Origin: Eriocheir sinensis
Taxonomy: Eukaryota; Arthropoda; Malacostraca; Decapoda; Varunidae
Assembly: GCF_024679095.1 (NCBI RefSeq)
Contig: NC_066517.1
Span: 21,423,540-21,487,539 of the forward strand
Reading direction: 5' to 3'
Length of the DNA stretch: 64,000 nt
In this document: piece after piece, positions 61,278-64,000 of the stretch
Layout: every line of letters begins with the position of its first letter
Numbering within the stretch: position 1 is the first letter of the stretch
The notes under the pieces: generated by a model
The model's database searches: none
What the model was told of the DNA's origin: nothing
The model's input: the letters and a program-made list of their open reading frames with translations, nothing else
Position numbers and translations under genes: made by a program

Positions 61278-61379
61278 TAAAAACACATCTCCTTCACGGC
61301 ACACCAACAAGTCAACATTTCCCAAGTTAATCACAATCATATTCAACCTCTCATCTCCCATTCCACGCACCCGTCCTCT

Positions 61380-61950
61380 TTTTCCTCTTCCTCTTCCTCT
61401 TCCTCCTCCTCCTCCTGCTGATATTCCTCTGCTTCTCTCTTCCTCTAATTTCCCATGATGCATTTCCTTTTTTTAGCTTTTTTCGTCCTATTTTGTATCA
61501 TTTTCCTTCTCTCCTGGTTCTCTTTCTCTTTCTCCTCCTTCTCCTCCTGTTATTCCTCTTCCTCTTTCTCATGGCTTCCCTGTGACCTGTTTCCTGTTTT
61601 CTCTCTTCCATCATCTTTCTTTTTTTTCAGCTTTTTCGTCCTATTTTGTGCCATTTTCCTGTTCTTCTGTTTTTCCTCCTCCTCCCCTTTCTCCTGTTAT
61701 CCCTCTTCCTCTTTCTCATGGCTTCCCTGTGACCTGTTTCCCATTTTCTCTCTTCCTTCATCTTTCTTTTTTTCCGCTTTTTCGTCCTATTTTCAGTCAT
61801 TTTCCTGTTCTCCTGGTTCTCTCTCTCCTTCTCCTTTTCCTCCTGTTATTTCTCTTCCTCTTTATCATGGTTCCTCTGTGACTTGTTTCCTCCTTTCTCT
61901 CTTCCTTCATCTCCTCTTCCTCTGATTTCCCATGCTGCATTTCCTTTGTT
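61380..61950. repeat. 146-153-bp pyrimidine-rich array, 3-4 units
   Basis: TTTCGTCCTATTTTNNNNCA lies at 61481, 61634 and 61780. Each is followed by CATTTTCCT, a CTCCTCCTGTTAT block, CTCATGGCTTCCCTGTGAC and TTTTCTCTCTTCC. The plus strand is open across it (61455-61925) and shows the repeat as peptide (FSWLPCDLFP), but coding is not supported. Confidence 0.88.
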
Positions 61951-62450
61951 TTCACCTTTTTCCTCCTATTATGTTTCCTCTCCCTGCTCTCCTGGTTCCC
62001 TCCTCGCCCTGATTTCTCCAGTCCCAGCGTTGCCACTATTGTTACGCTGTTGTTTTGGCCGTCTTCTGTCAACTCTACGCATATGACCTGCCAGAGTTCA
62101 TTTCTTCTGTCCTTAACCTCAGTGTGTTTCCTGATGTCATGATGCAAGCTTCCTATCTCTTCGTTATAGCAAGTATTTATCTCTCCCTTCCATTCCTTTG
62201 TGCACACTTTCGATCTCTCTATCTCTAGCAGCAAAACAACGCAGCAACCCTGAACTAAACAACTCACAAAGTCGCCCCAATATCCAGCCTAGTTGCATCC
62301 ATCGCCTTTATCGCTTGTACCAGGAACCAGCGCAACACATTTCACAAGCAACAAGAATCTATTATATGAAGAGGAAACGGCGAAATGTAAAAGGAATTAT
62401 TGCAAAGTGTTAATCAGGAGTGTTAACAGAGATGGGACGAGGCAATGGCA
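61951..62450. other. Unique segment
   Basis: Mixed composition. The minus strand is open over 61797-62267 (156 codons, K/E/R-rich at the array end). No recognised domain. Confidence 0.4.
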
Positions 62451-62451
62451 C

Positions 62452-62490
62452 TTAACCTAACCTAGCCTAACCTAACCTAACCTAACCTAC
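62452..62490 (-). repeat. Interstitial TTAGG-type run (CCTAA strand)
   Basis: About eight CCTAA pentamers with one CCTAG variant. TTAGG is the arthropod telomere unit. Confidence 0.88.
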
Positions 62491-62551
62491 ACTCTAGAAG
62501 CCTTTGATGAACCAGGAAGACAAAGGAAGATAATATTTAATTCTTCATGGC

Positions 62552-62618
<67 letters not shown>

Positions 62619-62691
62619 CACACCCTTCTCATCACATCATCCTTGCCTTCTCACCTCCTCTCAGCCTAACACACATCCATCCTCTATATTC

Positions 62692-62724
<33 letters not shown>

Positions 62725-62808
62725 CACGCCCCGCCACACCTTCCTGATTGTCCAACGCAAGATTCATGACCAACGCGACGCAGGTGACAACGGGCTACAC
62801 TGTGGATG

Positions 62809-62848
<40 letters not shown>
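62552..62848. repeat. (AC)~32, (AC)~14, (GT)~19
   Basis: AC 62554-62617; AC 62692-62720; GT 62811-62848. The second AC and the GT run are complementary with a 90-bp spacer. Confidence 0.96.
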
Positions 62849-62851
<3 letters not shown>

Positions 62852-62889
62852 ACAGAATACAAAGGTGACCATCCCATCGCGTTCTCCAG

Positions 62890-63640
62890 TTTAGTTGCCT
62901 TGTCAAGAAACCCTCCAATCTCTATCTATCCAACCACACCTAACCAAGCTTACCCAATACAACCCAAGTCTTAAACAAGTCTTGCCAAACCTAATCAAGA
63001 CAAAAATAAGATAAAGCTACGACAAACACAACCTTGCCCAACCCAATCCAACCTAACCTCCCTAACCTAACGTAGCATTTGCCAGAAACGCTAGACTTAA
63101 CCTGACCAAAACAAATTTAACCTTCTAAATTAACCCAAGACAACCCATGTCTGACCAAACCAAAGTTCAACAAAAAACAAGCCAAATGAATCCAAAGCCC
63201 AACGAAATCCAAGCCTATCTAAATTCACAAAAACTTTAGCATACCACAAACCCAACCTAATCGAACTTCTCTTCAATATACCACAAGCAAACCTAATCTA
63301 ACCCCACGAAACCAACCTCAACCTACACGGCTCACTTAACTTTTTTTTAATGTCTAAACTAACATAACAACTTAGCCTGCCAGAAGCCAAACCTGACCTA
63401 ATCTAACCGAACCTAACCAAATCTAACATAACATAAGCTAAACCCCATGAACAAGACAACCCCATCCTAACCAATCCGAACCTAACCCTAGCAGCCGGAT
63501 AACCCCATTCCAGCCCCGCATGCCCTACTTAACCTAACCTAACCTAACCCCAGCAGCCGAACAAGCTCACCCCTGACTCCCATGTCCCTCCTAACTTAAC
63601 CTAACCTAACCTAACCTAAGCTGACTCCCGAAACCGGACA
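62890..63640 (-). repeat. Degenerate AACCTAACC-rich block with a ~63-bp unit
   Basis: CCTAACC, CCAACC and AACCTAAT words dominate for 700 bp. Clean CCTAA runs at 63530-63550 and 63595-63619. To the right a larger unit is visible: CCTAACCCNAGCAGCCG, then CTCACCCC/CCCATTCC and GCATGCCC (landmark near 63491 and 63553, with a diverged third). Confidence 0.8.
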
Positions 63641-64000
63641 GCCTCACCCCAGCCTCGCATGCCCCTTCTAATCTGCCTAAACTTGGACCTCTTCTGCCTG
63701 GCTGTCTATACGTGCCTGGCCGACCCCGTGCAACGTAATCTAGGGAGCTAAAGTTTGGGGCTCCTCCTCCTTTTCCTCCTCCTCCTCCTCCTCTTAGTCT
63801 TTTTCTTTTTCTTCTTCTTCTTCTTCTTCTTCTTCTTCTTCTTCTTCTTCTTCTTCTTCTTCTTCTTCTTCTTCTTCCTATTCCTCCTCCTTCCTGCTCA
63901 TTTTTTTTCCTTCTTCTTCCTCCACTTGCTCTTCCTTTCATTCTTCTCTTTCTCGTTCTCCTCCTCCTCCTTCTCTTCCTCTTACACTTCCTTTTCCTCT
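63641..64000. repeat. Short unique piece then (CTC)n and (TTC)~22
   Basis: Unique to about 63755; CTC 63773-63795; TTC 63810-63877; pyrimidine-rich DNA to the window end. Confidence 0.92.

Noticed and set aside
61797..62267. 156-codon minus-strand frame
   Set aside because: Its second half is the purine strand of the 150-bp array. The first part has no recognisable domain, start context or splice signals.

Overview
This 64-kb window reads as intergenic or intronic DNA from an arthropod, most likely a decapod crustacean such as a true crab. The evidence is the TTAGG-type (arthropod telomere) pentamer in short interstitial runs near the right end, an extreme density of microsatellites (pure GA/CT runs up to about 137 bp), a dispersed terminal-inverted-repeat element with poly-A/T-flanked ends, and a fossil non-LTR reverse transcriptase. 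Nothing looks bacterial. I see no operon, rRNA, tRNA or CRISPR array and no complete protein-coding gene. Species assignment is inference.

Layout. 0-7 kb: degenerate minisatellites (76-bp pyrimidine units, 36-42-bp purine units, 128-bp, 47-bp and about 120-bp units) with the first three ends of the dispersed TIR element. 7-14 kb: dense GA, CT, AC, GAA, TAG and GGA runs, then a 137-bp array. 14-23 kb: strand-asymmetric pyrimidine and purine domains, a 120-150-bp AC-rich array, and a cluster of alternating GA/CT runs. 23.6-24.8 kb: the only clearly GC- and CpG-rich segment, holding one weak candidate terminal exon on the minus strand. 24.8-36 kb: more microsatellites between moderately unique AT-rich stretches. 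36-42 kb: 120-135-bp arrays and a 1.4-kb array into which a complete 466-bp TIR element has inserted with a 5-bp target duplication. 42-52 kb: a 213-bp MITE with 58-bp inverted repeats, 142-bp and 161-bp arrays, and a possible retroelement remnant. 52-64 kb: GA/CT runs, a unique segment with three AGGTCA half-sites, the reverse-transcriptase fossil, long purine domains, a 150-bp array, and finally TTAGG-like DNA.

Two patterns stand out. First, about twenty loci carry unrelated sequences that are tandemly repeated two to eight times with unit lengths of about 100-165 bp, close to the nucleosome scale. Second, one family of inverted-repeat ends recurs about ten times in both orientations. One copy is a complete, datable insertion. 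Another pair of facing ends brackets 1.8 kb filled by expanded tandem arrays.

Many long open reading frames exist, but they lie in homopurine/homopyrimidine or microsatellite DNA, where stop codons are rare on one strand. I do not treat them as genes. Apart from the candidate exon and the reverse-transcriptase fossil, no coding function is claimed.
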